From Galerina marginata (lineage: Eukaryota; Basidiomycota; Agaricomycetes; Agaricales; Galerinaceae): 64,000 nt of DNA. Under the pieces are notes generated by a model. It was not told where the DNA came from. It worked only from the letters and a program-made list of their open reading frames with translations, and did not search any database. Within the stretch, counting starts at the first letter, position 1, and every line of letters starts with the position of its first letter. The position numbers and the translations under genes are program-made. Shown piece by piece: positions 35,334-49,421 of this stretch. The stretch spans positions 1,333,301 through 1,397,300 of the forward strand of contig JAECYW010000020.1 of assembly GCA_023014335.1 (NCBI GenBank). Direction: 5' to 3'.

Positions 35334-38300
35334 TAATAATCTAAGTCGTCAACTGGTACTACCAGTTTGTTCCCGTTCCCGGGAACAGCTTTTCAGTGAC
35401 GGGAACACAATGGGAACAGAATTATGGGTTCAGTGGAACATGTGGATGTCTATGGGAACATGTTTCTAAGTTTTATGGAACCAAAAATTGCTGAGAGGAA
35501 CAATAACAACAGGTTTACATGTTTTGCACAGTATTATTTACATGACAGGAATACAACAGAAACAGAATCATAGTCCTAATAATCTAAGTCGTGAAGCAGG
35601 GACCCTTATTGCATGCTGGCATAGATGCCAAAGCCCTCATATGATATGTCAAAAATAAAATTAAAAAGGCACTGGCATCAGCTATATATGTTCCATGGCA
35701 CTTTGGCATCCAATAACAGTGCCAAAAAGATTAATTGAACTCGCTTTGGCATCTGATACATAAGATTCACAAAACCAAACAGATCTAATAATCTAAGTCA
35801 TCAACTAGTCCTGCTAGTTGTGTTAAACGTAACAACTCCCACGGTAACAGATTCCTTAATAATCTAAGTCGTCAACTAGTCCTGCTAGTTGTGTTACACG
35901 TAACAACTCCCATGGTAACAGACGGTAACAGATTCCTGAGAGTTTAATAATCTAAGTCTTCAATAACACCTTGTTATTTGTTCCGTTCCGGGGAACAGCT
36001 TTTCAGTGACGGGAACACAATGGGAACAGATTTCTTTAATAATATAAGTTGTCAATAACGAGGGGTTATTGAGTTACCCGTAACAACTCCCACGGTAACA
36101 GACGGTAACAGATTCCTGAGAGTTGAATAATATAAGTCATCAACTGGTACTACCAGTTTGTTCCTGTTTTCGGGAACAGCTTTTCAGTGACGGGAACACA
36201 ACGGGAACAGATCTTTGGGTTCAATGGAACTTAGGGTTCCCTATGAGAACACGCAACATTTATCCTTTTTTTCTTTTCTTGGCTTCTGTAATTACTCAGC
36301 TGACCAACACGCTGATCAACATCTGCATGTTTTGTGAAACCAACAGCTTGATTCACATGTCTGTTCAATCTGAGATATCAGGGAGGGAAATTCAACAAGA
36401 ATGCTTAGGCAACGCCTAAGCTAAAACCCTTGGCTTTTTTTTAAAAACTCCATCAAAAAGCCTTGCCGAGTCCGCACTTGCATACAGGTTGCCGGCGGTC
36501 GTCATCGGTTAGGTTCTGTTGTACAATTGCATTGGGAAAAAAACAAGTTGCGTCTACAAAAATAAATAGGGCCCGACCAAAGACTGATATTCCGCACTGT
36601 CATTGGGAAACACGTATGTGGTGCAACTATAAGTGAAATGGTGAAACTGAACTCAATCGTAGTGATTCATTTGCTTTTAGAACTAAGTATATCTCCAGGT
36701 ATCTCTGAAAGTATCCAACGTTAATCCGACTTGCTCTGTTTACTGTCATTTATATCAAAGTTCCATGGAACCAAAGACTTTTGATACTGCCTCCAGCTTC
36801 TGTTGGGTGGACTGGGTATGGGTATGAACCTTGCTTTTAGAGTCATCGACCTTTTGGAGCATCAAAATTGGAACGAAATTTCAACATCTTGTAATCACTC
36901 TTCCCGACACGTCAACCAACAAGCTTTAATAATCTAAGTCGTGAAGCAGCAGTGCTTATTGCATGCCGGCATATATGCCACTGGCATCATATGACATGTC
37001 AAAAAAGTCTTACATTGAATGTAAATTCTGAAGCAGTTGGCGACAGTCACAACAAGGACTCCTTGTTTAATAGTGCTCTTGCCATCAAGAATCTCCAATC
37101 TGCATGTTCCGTGAAACTTGCGGATGCTACTGCTATTAAAAATCATAGACTTGGTGACAGTTCACGTGGAAAGCTATTAATGGTCAAAAAAACATATGGC
37201 AATGATATCTGAAAGTTCCATGACATCTGTAAATTCCCGTCAGATGTCAGAGTCATTGATACTATCAGTAACTTGCATACTGCAGTTTATAATCAACTTG
37301 GTGAATCAGAATGCTTAGGCAACGCCTAAGCTGAGACCCTTGAATTTTCTATTGAAATCTCATCAAAAACCTTGCCGAGTCCGCACTTGCATACAGGTCA
37401 CCGGCGGTCGTCATCGGTTAGGTTCTGTTGTACAATTGCGTTAAGAAAAAACAAGTTGCGTCTACAAAATAAATAGGGCCTAACCAAAGACTGATATTCC
37501 GCACCCTCACCAAGAAACACGTGTGTCATCCATAAGTTCCATGAAACCTGTAGATCCACGTCAGATGTCTACTTGGTCAAAGTATTGATCAAAAATTGTG
37601 TTAGAATGCTTGAGTGAATTCTGTTGAACTCCCGCAAACAGACCAGTGACTTTACGATGATTATGTAATCACTTTCCCCTTTGATATCTTCACTCCTGCG
37701 GGACAATCCTTGACTCGAGTCCTTCTTCCGAACCATCAAGTGAATTCCCGCAAACAAGTGAATTGACTTTATGTGGACGTGAGTTGTGTTTAAAGACTGA
37801 TTTCTAAGTTCTGTGGAACCTACAGTTGATTGGCAAGCAAGTTCTGTTGTACTCCCGCAAACAGTGAATGTCTTCACTCTGAGTGCGTTGAAATTGCGTC
37901 TACAGGGCAGAATTAAATACTGATACCAGGAAATAAGTTCTGTTGATACCAAGTCTGTAGATCCATGTCAGGTCAGAGTATTTGTATTAGAGTCTTCCTT
38001 TCCTTTGGTGATATACTTTCACAACTAGGACTCCTAGTTTGATGGCGATGGCACCATCAAAATAAAGCAATATTCATGTTCCATGACACTTGCAGATCAC
38101 TTTGCCATCAAACATTTTTTTTATCTCTTCGTTTCAAGCAACATCCAGATCTCTCTGCCATCGCATTGATGGCGCCATCATCACAAAAACAGGTTCCAAA
38201 GTACTTGCAGATTACTTTGCCATCGGGATCCATCAAATAAACAGGTTCTGATATTCTGCATCTTCATCAGGAAATGCGTGTGATCTGGAAGTTCCATGAC

Positions 38301-38734
38301 ACCTGTAGATCTACGTGAGTCATTGGTACATAAGAGTGCTTAGGCAACGCCTAAGCTGAGACCCTTGGCTTTTTAAATTGAAAACCCATCAAAAACCTTG
38401 CCGAGTCCGCACTTGCGTCCAGGTGGCCGGCGGTCGTCATCGGTTAGGTTCTGTTGTACAATTGCGTTGGGAAAAAAACAAGTTGCATCTAGAAAAATAA
38501 ATAAGGCCCAACCAAAGACTGATATTCCGCACCCTTACCAGGAAACGCGTGTGTCATCCGTAAGTTCCATGAAACCTGTAGATCCACGTCAGTTGATCAA
38601 AAATTGTATTAGAGTATTCTCTATGTAATCAATTTCCCATTTGAGTCCTTCTTCCCAAGTTCTGTAGAACCATCAGTTATTGGCGAGCAAATTCTATTGG
38701 ACTCCCGCAAACAAGTGAATTGACTTTACGTGGA
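35334..38734 (+). repeat. Unit 14: Z head, full tail (3401 bp)
   Basis: A allele at 36423. Middle member of the run of full tails. Such a run is what unequal crossing-over between full units would leave. Confidence 0.95.
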
Positions 38735-41700
38735 TAATAATCTAAGTCGTCAACTGGTACTACCAGTTTGTTCCCGTTCCCGGGAACAGCTTTTCAGTGA
38801 CGGGAACACAATGGGAACAGAATTATGGGTTCAGTGGAACATGTGGATGTCTATGGGAACATGTTTCTAAGTTTTATGGAACCAAAAATTGCTGAGAGGA
38901 ACAATAACAACAGGTTTACATGTTTTGCACAGTATTATTTACATGACAGGAATACAACAGAAACAGAATCATAGTCCTAATAATCTAAGTCGTGAAGCAG
39001 GGACCCTTATTGCATGCTGGCATAGATGCCAAAGCCCTCATATGATATGTCAAAAATAAAATTAAAAAGGCACTGGCATCAGCTATATATGTTCCATGGC
39101 ACTTTGGCATCCAATAACAGTGCCAAAAAGATTAATTGAACTCGCTTTGGCATCTGATACATAAGATTCACAAAACCAAACAGATCTAATAATCTAAGTC
39201 ATCAACTAGTCCTGCTAGTTGTGTTAAACGTAACAACTCCCACGGTAACAGATTCCTTAATAATCTAAGTCGTCAACTAGTCCTGCTAGTTGTGTTACAC
39301 GTAACAACTCCCATGGTAACAGACGGTAACAGATTCCTGAGAGTTTAATAATCTAAGTCTTCAATAACACCTTGTTATTTGTTCCGTTCCGGGGAACAGC
39401 TTTTCAGTGACGGGAACACAATGGGAACAGATTTCTTTAATAATATAAGTTGTCAATAACGAGGGGTTATTGAGTTACCCGTAACAACTCCCACGGTAAC
39501 AGACGGTAACAGATTCCTGAGAGTTGAATAATATAAGTCATCAACTGGTACTACCAGTTTGTTCCTGTTTTCGGGAACAGCTTTTCAGTGACGGGAACAC
39601 AACGGGAACAGATCTTTGGGTTCAATGGAACTTAGGGTTCCCTATGAGAACACGCAACATTTATCCTTTTTTTCTTTTCTTGGCTTCTGTAATTACTCAG
39701 CTGACCAACACGCTGATCAACATCTGCATGTTTTGTGAAACCAACAGCTTGATTCACATGTCTGTTCAATCTGAGATATCAGGGAGGGAAATTCAACAAG
39801 AATGCTTAGGCAACGCCTAAGCTAAAACCCTTGGCTTTTTTTTAAAAACTCCATCAAAAAGCCTTGCCGAGTCCGCACTTGCATACAGGTTGCCGGCGGT
39901 CGTCATCGGTTAGGTTCTGTTGTACAATTGCATTGGGAAAAAAACAAGTTGCGTCTACAAAAATAAATAGGGCCCGACCAAAGACTGATATTCCGCACTG
40001 TCATTGGGAAACACGTATGTGGTGCAACTATAAGTGAAATGGTGAAACTGAACTCAATCGTAGTGATTCATTTGCTTTTAGAACTAAGTATATCTCCAGG
40101 TATCTCTGAAAGTATCCAACGTTAATCCGACTTGCTCTGTTTACTGTCATTTATATCAAAGTTCCATGGAACCAAAGACTTTTGATACTGCCTCCAGCTT
40201 CTGTTGGGTGGACTGGGTATGGGTATGAACCTTGCTTTTAGAGTCATCGACCTTTTGGAGCATCAAAATTGGAACGAAATTTCAACATCTTGTAATCACT
40301 CTTCCCGACACGTCAACCAACAAGCTTTAATAATCTAAGTCGTGAAGCAGCAGTGCTTATTGCATGCCGGCATATATGCCACTGGCATCATATGACATGT
40401 CAAAAAAGTCTTACATTGAATGTAAATTCTGAAGCAGTTGGCGACAGTCACAACAAGGACTCCTTGTTTAATAGTGCTCTTGCCATCAAGAATCTCCAAT
40501 CTGCATGTTCCGTGAAACTTGCGGATGCTACTGCTATTAAAAATCATAGACTTGGTGACAGTTCACGTGGAAAGCTATTAATGGTCAAAAAAACATATGG
40601 CAATGATATCTGAAAGTTCCATGACATCTGTAAATTCCCGTCAGATGTCAGAGTCATTGATACTATCAGTAACTTGCATACTGCAGTTTATAATCAACTT
40701 GGTGAATCAGAATGCTTAGGCAACGCCTAAGCTGAGACCCTTGAATTTTCTATTGAAATCTCATCAAAAACCTTGCCGAGTCCGCACTTGCATACAGGTC
40801 ACCGGCGGTCGTCATCGGTTAGGTTCTGTTGTACAATTGCGTTAAGAAAAAACAAGTTGCGTCTACAAAATAAATAGGGCCTAACCAAAGACTGATATTC
40901 CGCACCCTCACCAAGAAACACGTGTGTCATCCATAAGTTCCATGAAACCTGTAGATCCACGTCAGATGTCTACTTGGTCAAAGTATTGATCAAAAATTGT
41001 GTTAGAATGCTTGAGTGAATTCTGTTGAACTCCCGCAAACAGACCAGTGACTTTACGATGATTATGTAATCACTTTCCCCTTTGATATCTTCACTCCTGC
41101 GGGACAATCCTTGACTCGAGTCCTTCTTCCGAACCATCAAGTGAATTCCCGCAAACAAGTGAATTGACTTTATGTGGACGTGAGTTGTGTTTAAAGACTG
41201 ATTTCTAAGTTCTGTGGAACCTACAGTTGATTGGCAAGCAAGTTCTGTTGTACTCCCGCAAACAGTGAATGTCTTCACTCTGAGTGCGTTGAAATTGCGT
41301 CTACAGGGCAGAATTAAATACTGATACCAGGAAATAAGTTCTGTTGATACCAAGTCTGTAGATCCATGTCAGGTCAGAGTATTTGTATTAGAGTCTTCCT
41401 TTCCTTTGGTGATATACTTTCACAACTAGGACTCCTAGTTTGATGGCGATGGCACCATCAAAATAAAGCAATATTCATGTTCCATGACACTTGCAGATCA
41501 CTTTGCCATCAAACATTTTTTTTATCTCTTCGTTTCAAGCAACATCCAGATCTCTCTGCCATCGCATTGATGGCGCCATCATCACAAAAACAGGTTCCAA
41601 AGTACTTGCAGATTACTTTGCCATCGGGATCCATCAAATAAACAGGTTCTGATATTCTGCATCTTCATCAGGAAATGCGTGTGATCTGGAAGTTCCATGA

Positions 41701-42135
41701 CACCTGTAGATCTACGTGAGTCATTGGTACATAAGAGTGCTTAGGCAACGCCTAAGCTGAGACCCTTGGCTTTTTAAATTGAAAACCCATCAAAAACCTT
41801 GCCGAGTCCGCACTTGCGTCCAGGTGGCCGGCGGTCGTCATCGGTTAGGTTCTGTTGTACAATTGCGTTGGGAAAAAAACAAGTTGCATCTAGAAAAATA
41901 AATAAGGCCCAACCAAAGACTGATATTCCGCACCCTTACCAGGAAACGCGTGTGTCATCCGTAAGTTCCATGAAACCTGTAGATCCACGTCAGTTGATCA
42001 AAAATTGTATTAGAGTATTCTCTATGTAATCAATTTCCCATTTGAGTCCTTCTTCCCAAGTTCTGTAGAACCATCAGTTATTGGCGAGCAAATTCTATTG
42101 GACTCCCGCAAACAAGTGAATTGACTTTACGTGGA
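38735..42135 (+). repeat. Unit 15: Z head, full tail (3401 bp)
   Basis: A allele at 39824. Units 15-19 repeat the head and tail order of units 5-9, except that unit 5 has the G allele and this unit has A. Confidence 0.95.
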
Positions 42136-44339
42136 TAATAATCTAAGTCGTCAACTGGTACTACCAGTTTGTTCCCGTTCCCGGGAACAGCTTTTCAGTG
42201 ACGGGAACACAATGGGAACAGAATTATGGGTTCAGTGGAACATGTGGATGTCTATGGGAACATGTTTCTAAGTTTTATGGAACCAAAAATTGCTGAGAGG
42301 AACAATAACAACAGGTTTACATGTTTTGCACAGTATTATTTACATGACAGGAATACAACAGAAACAGAATCATAGTCCTAATAATCTAAGTCGTGAAGCA
42401 GGGACCCTTATTGCATGCTGGCATAGATGCCAAAGCCCTCATATGATATGTCAAAAATAAAATTAAAAAGGCACTGGCATCAGCTATATATGTTCCATGG
42501 CACTTTGGCATCCAATAACAGTGCCAAAAAGATTAATTGAACTCGCTTTGGCATCTGATACATAAGATTCACAAAACCAAACAGATCTAATAATCTAAGT
42601 CATCAACTAGTCCTGCTAGTTGTGTTAAACGTAACAACTCCCACGGTAACAGATTCCTTAATAATCTAAGTCGTCAACTAGTCCTGCTAGTTGTGTTACA
42701 CGTAACAACTCCCATGGTAACAGACGGTAACAGATTCCTGAGAGTTTAATAATCTAAGTCTTCAATAACACCTTGTTATTTGTTCCGTTCCGGGGAACAG
42801 CTTTTCAGTGACGGGAACACAATGGGAACAGATTTCTTTAATAATATAAGTTGTCAATAACGAGGGGTTATTGAGTTACCCGTAACAACTCCCACGGTAA
42901 CAGACGGTAACAGATTCCTGAGAGTTGAATAATATAAGTCATCAACTGGTACTACCAGTTTGTTCCTGTTTTCGGGAACAGCTTTTCAGTGACGGGAACA
43001 CAACGGGAACAGATCTTTGGGTTCAATGGAACTTAGGGTTCCCTATGAGAACACGCAACATTTATCCTTTTTTTCTTTTCTTGGCTTCTGTAATTACTCA
43101 GCTGACCAACACGCTGATCAACATCTGCATGTTTTGTGAAACCAACAGCTTGATTCACATGTCTGTTCAATCTGAGATATCAGGGAGGGAAATTCAACAA
43201 GAATGCTTAGGCAACGCCTAAGCTAAAACCCTTGGCTTTTTTTTAAAAACTCCATCAAAAAGCCTTGCCGAGTCCGCACTTGCATACAGGTTGCCGGCGG
43301 TCGTCATCGGTTAGGTTCTGTTGTACAATTGCATTGGGAAAAAAACAAGTTGCGTCTACAAAAATAAATAGGGCCCGACCAAAGACTGATATTCCGCACT
43401 GTCATTGGGAAACACGTATGTGGTGCAACTATAAGTGAAATGGTGAAACTGAACTCAATCGTAGTGATTCATTTGCTTTTAGAACTAAGTATATCTCCAG
43501 GTATCTCTGAAAGTATCCAACGTTAATCCGACTTGCTCTGTTTACTGTCATTTATATCAAAGTTCCATGGAACCAAAGACTTTTGATACTGCCTCCAGCT
43601 TCTGTTGGGTGGACTGGGTATGGGTATGAACCTTGCTTTTAGAGTCATCGACCTTTTGGAGCATCAAAATTGGAACGAAATTTCAACATCTTGTAATCAC
43701 TCTTCCCGACACGTCAACCAACAAGCTTTAATAATCTAAGTCGTGAAGCAGCAGTGCTTATTGCATGCCGGCATATATGCCACTGGCATCATATGACATG
43801 TCAAAAAAGTCTTACATTGAATGTAAATTCTGAAGCAGTTGGCGACAGTCACAACAAGGACTCCTTGTTTAATAGTGCTCTTGCCATCAAGAATCTCCAA
43901 TCTGCATGTTCCGTGAAACTTGCGGATGCTACTGCTATTAAAAATCATAGACTTGGTGACAGTTCACGTGGAAAGCTATTAATGGTCAAAAAAACATATG
44001 GCAATGATATCTGAAAGTTCCATGACATCTGTAAATTCCCGTCAGATGTCAGAGTCATTGATACTATCAGTAACTTGCATACTAGCCCTATGGACGCGTA
44101 TGAAAAATCCTTCGTTTCAGACCACCAAAGGCGTGGGAAATAAAATAATCTGATCGGAGATTCAAATTTCTTGGCATCAAATACCCCCCCTCAACATTTT
44201 ACATCGAGAGAATCCGTCCAGTATAGCCCAAGATATGGCTATTACAGTTTTTTTGTCCTCCATTTTGTCCTCCATATTTGTCCTCCGTTTTCCGCCATTT
44301 CCGTCCTTTGTCCGCCCTGTCCTTCCCGGAAGGACGTCC
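42136..44339 (+). repeat. Unit 16: Z head, X tail (2204 bp)
   Basis: X module at 44084-44339; A allele at 43225. Confidence 0.95.
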
Positions 44340-47217
44340 TAATAATCTAAGTCGTCAACTAGTCCTGCTAGTTGTGTTACACGTAACAACTCCCATGGTA
44401 ACAGACGGTAACAGATTCCTGAGAGTTTAATAATCTAAGTCTTCAATAACACCTTGTTATTTGTTCCGTTCCGGGGAACAGCTTTTCAGTGACGGGAACA
44501 CAATGGGAACAGATTTCTTTAATAATATAAGTTGTCAATAACGAGGGGTTATTGAGTTACCCGTAACAACTCCCACGGTAACAGACGGTAACAGATTCCT
44601 GAGAGTTGAATAATATAAGTCATCAACTGGTACTACCAGTTTGTTCCTGTTTTCGGGAACAGCTTTTCAGTGACGGGAACACAACGGGAACAGATCTTTG
44701 GGTTCAATGGAACTTAGGGTTCCCTATGAGAACACGCAACATTTATCCTTTTTTTCTTTTCTTGGCTTCTGTAATTACTCAGCTGACCAACACGCTGATC
44801 AACATCTGCATGTTTTGTGAAACCAACAGCTTGATTCACATGTCTGTTCAATCTGAGATATCAGGGAGGGAAATTCAACAAGAATGCTTAGGCAACGCCT
44901 AAGCTGAAACCCTTGGCTTTTTTTTAAAAACTCCATCAAAAAGCCTTGCCGAGTCCGCACTTGCATACAGGTTGCCGGCGGTCGTCATCGGTTAGGTTCT
45001 GTTGTACAATTGCATTGGGAAAAAAACAAGTTGCGTCTACAAAAATAAATAGGGCCCGACCAAAGACTGATATTCCGCACTGTCATTGGGAAACACGTAT
45101 GTGGTGCAACTATAAGTGAAATGGTGAAACTGAACTCAATCGTAGTGATTCATTTGCTTTTAGAACTAAGTATATCTCCAGGTATCTCTGAAAGTATCCA
45201 ACGTTAATCCGACTTGCTCTGTTTACTGTCATTTATATCAAAGTTCCATGGAACCAAAGACTTTTGATACTGCCTCCAGCTTCTGTTGGGTGGACTGGGT
45301 ATGGGTATGAACCTTGCTTTTAGAGTCATCGACCTTTTGGAGCATCAAAATTGGAACGAAATTTCAACATCTTGTAATCACTCTTCCCGACACGTCAACC
45401 AACAAGCTTTAATAATCTAAGTCGTGAAGCAGCAGTGCTTATTGCATGCCGGCATATATGCCACTGGCATCATATGACATGTCAAAAAAGTCTTACATTG
45501 AATGTAAATTCTGAAGCAGTTGGCGACAGTCACAACAAGGACTCCTTGTTTAATAGTGCTCTTGCCATCAAGAATCTCCAATCTGCATGTTCCGTGAAAC
45601 TTGCGGATGCTACTGCTATTAAAAATCATAGACTTGGTGACAGTTCACGTGGAAAGCTATTAATGGTCAAAAAAACATATGGCAATGATATCTGAAAGTT
45701 CCATGACATCTGTAAATTCCCGTCAGATGTCAGAGTCATTGATACTATCAGTAACTTGCATACTGCAGTTTATAATCAACTTGGTGAATCAGAATGCTTA
45801 GGCAACGCCTAAGCTGAGACCCTTGAATTTTCTATTGAAATCTCATCAAAAACCTTGCCGAGTCCGCACTTGCATACAGGTCACCGGCGGTCGTCATCGG
45901 TTAGGTTCTGTTGTACAATTGCGTTAAGAAAAAACAAGTTGCGTCTACAAAATAAATAGGGCCTAACCAAAGACTGATATTCCGCACCCTCACCAAGAAA
46001 CACGTGTGTCATCCATAAGTTCCATGAAACCTGTAGATCCACGTCAGATGTCTACTTGGTCAAAGTATTGATCAAAAATTGTGTTAGAATGCTTGAGTGA
46101 ATTCTGTTGAACTCCCGCAAACAGACCAGTGACTTTACGATGATTATGTAATCACTTTCCCCTTTGATATCTTCACTCCTGCGGGACAATCCTTGACTCG
46201 AGTCCTTCTTCCGAACCATCAAGTGAATTCCCGCAAACAAGTGAATTGACTTTATGTGGACGTGAGTTGTGTTTAAAGACTGATTTCTAAGTTCTGTGGA
46301 ACCTACAGTTGATTGGCAAGCAAGTTCTGTTGTACTCCCGCAAACAGTGAATGTCTTCACTCTGAGTGCGTTGAAATTGCGTCTACAGGGCAGAATTAAA
46401 TACTGATACCAGGAAATAAGTTCTGTTGATACCAAGTCTGTAGATCCATGTCAGGTCAGAGTATTTGTATTAGAGTCTTCCTTTCCTTTGGTGATATACT
46501 TTCACAACTAGGACTCCTAGTTTGATGGCGATGGCACCATCAAAATAAAGCAATATTCATGTTCCATGACACTTGCAGATCACTTTGCCATCAAACATTT
46601 TTTTTATCTCTTCGTTTCAAGCAACATCCAGATCTCTCTGCCATCGCATTGATGGCGCCATCATCACAAAAACAGGTTCCAAAGTACTTGCAGATTACTT
46701 TGCCATCGGGATCCATCAAATAAACAGGTTCTGATATTCTGCATCTTCATCAGGAAATGCGTGTGATCTGGAAGTTCCATGACACCTGTAGATCTACGTG
46801 AGTCATTGGTACATAAGAGTGCTTAGGCAACGCCTAAGCTGAGACCCTTGGCTTTTTAAATTGAAAACCCATCAAAAACCTTGCCGAGTCCGCACTTGCG
46901 TCCAGGTGGCCGGCGGTCGTCATCGGTTAGGTTCTGTTGTACAATTGCGTTGGGAAAAAAACAAGTTGCATCTAGAAAAATAAATAAGGCCCAACCAAAG
47001 ACTGATATTCCGCACCCTTACCAGGAAACGCGTGTGTCATCCGTAAGTTCCATGAAACCTGTAGATCCACGTCAGTTGATCAAAAATTGTATTAGAGTAT
47101 TCTCTATGTAATCAATTTCCCATTTGAGTCCTTCTTCCCAAGTTCTGTAGAACCATCAGTTATTGGCGAGCAAATTCTATTGGACTCCCGCAAACAAGTG
47201 AATTGACTTTACGTGGA
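44340..47217 (+). repeat. Unit 17: A2 head, full tail (2878 bp)
   Basis: G allele at 44906; forms a 5082-base pair with unit 16. Confidence 0.95.
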
Positions 47218-49421
47218 TAATAATCTAAGTCGTCAACTGGTACTACCAGTTTGTTCCCGTTCCCGGGAACAGCTTTTCAGTGACGGGAACACAATGGGAA
47301 CAGAATTATGGGTTCAGTGGAACATGTGGATGTCTATGGGAACATGTTTCTAAGTTTTATGGAACCAAAAATTGCTGAGAGGAACAATAACAACAGGTTT
47401 ACATGTTTTGCACAGTATTATTTACATGACAGGAATACAACAGAAACAGAATCATAGTCCTAATAATCTAAGTCGTGAAGCAGGGACCCTTATTGCATGC
47501 TGGCATAGATGCCAAAGCCCTCATATGATATGTCAAAAATAAAATTAAAAAGGCACTGGCATCAGCTATATATGTTCCATGGCACTTTGGCATCCAATAA
47601 CAGTGCCAAAAAGATTAATTGAACTCGCTTTGGCATCTGATACATAAGATTCACAAAACCAAACAGATCTAATAATCTAAGTCATCAACTAGTCCTGCTA
47701 GTTGTGTTAAACGTAACAACTCCCACGGTAACAGATTCCTTAATAATCTAAGTCGTCAACTAGTCCTGCTAGTTGTGTTACACGTAACAACTCCCATGGT
47801 AACAGACGGTAACAGATTCCTGAGAGTTTAATAATCTAAGTCTTCAATAACACCTTGTTATTTGTTCCGTTCCGGGGAACAGCTTTTCAGTGACGGGAAC
47901 ACAATGGGAACAGATTTCTTTAATAATATAAGTTGTCAATAACGAGGGGTTATTGAGTTACCCGTAACAACTCCCACGGTAACAGACGGTAACAGATTCC
48001 TGAGAGTTGAATAATATAAGTCATCAACTGGTACTACCAGTTTGTTCCTGTTTTCGGGAACAGCTTTTCAGTGACGGGAACACAACGGGAACAGATCTTT
48101 GGGTTCAATGGAACTTAGGGTTCCCTATGAGAACACGCAACATTTATCCTTTTTTTCTTTTCTTGGCTTCTGTAATTACTCAGCTGACCAACACGCTGAT
48201 CAACATCTGCATGTTTTGTGAAACCAACAGCTTGATTCACATGTCTGTTCAATCTGAGATATCAGGGAGGGAAATTCAACAAGAATGCTTAGGCAACGCC
48301 TAAGCTAAAACCCTTGGCTTTTTTTTAAAAACTCCATCAAAAAGCCTTGCCGAGTCCGCACTTGCATACAGGTTGCCGGCGGTCGTCATCGGTTAGGTTC
48401 TGTTGTACAATTGCATTGGGAAAAAAACAAGTTGCGTCTACAAAAATAAATAGGGCCCGACCAAAGACTGATATTCCGCACTGTCATTGGGAAACACGTA
48501 TGTGGTGCAACTATAAGTGAAATGGTGAAACTGAACTCAATCGTAGTGATTCATTTGCTTTTAGAACTAAGTATATCTCCAGGTATCTCTGAAAGTATCC
48601 AACGTTAATCCGACTTGCTCTGTTTACTGTCATTTATATCAAAGTTCCATGGAACCAAAGACTTTTGATACTGCCTCCAGCTTCTGTTGGGTGGACTGGG
48701 TATGGGTATGAACCTTGCTTTTAGAGTCATCGACCTTTTGGAGCATCAAAATTGGAACGAAATTTCAACATCTTGTAATCACTCTTCCCGACACGTCAAC
48801 CAACAAGCTTTAATAATCTAAGTCGTGAAGCAGCAGTGCTTATTGCATGCCGGCATATATGCCACTGGCATCATATGACATGTCAAAAAAGTCTTACATT
48901 GAATGTAAATTCTGAAGCAGTTGGCGACAGTCACAACAAGGACTCCTTGTTTAATAGTGCTCTTGCCATCAAGAATCTCCAATCTGCATGTTCCGTGAAA
49001 CTTGCGGATGCTACTGCTATTAAAAATCATAGACTTGGTGACAGTTCACGTGGAAAGCTATTAATGGTCAAAAAAACATATGGCAATGATATCTGAAAGT
49101 TCCATGACATCTGTAAATTCCCGTCAGATGTCAGAGTCATTGATACTATCAGTAACTTGCATACTAGCCCTATGGACGCGTATGAAAAATCCTTCGTTTC
49201 AGACCACCAAAGGCGTGGGAAATAAAATAATCTGATCGGAGATTCAAATTTCTTGGCATCAAATACCCCCCCTCAACATTTTACATCGAGAGAATCCGTC
49301 CAGTATAGCCCAAGATATGGCTATTACAGTTTTTTTGTCCTCCATTTTGTCCTCCATATTTGTCCTCCGTTTTCCGCCATTTCCGTCCTTTGTCCGCCCT
49401 GTCCTTCCCGGAAGGACGTCC
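47218..49421 (+). repeat. Unit 18: Z head, X tail (2204 bp)
   Basis: X module at 49166-49421; A allele at 48307. Its X tail opens an 8146-base block that is repeated at the chromosome tip. Confidence 0.95.
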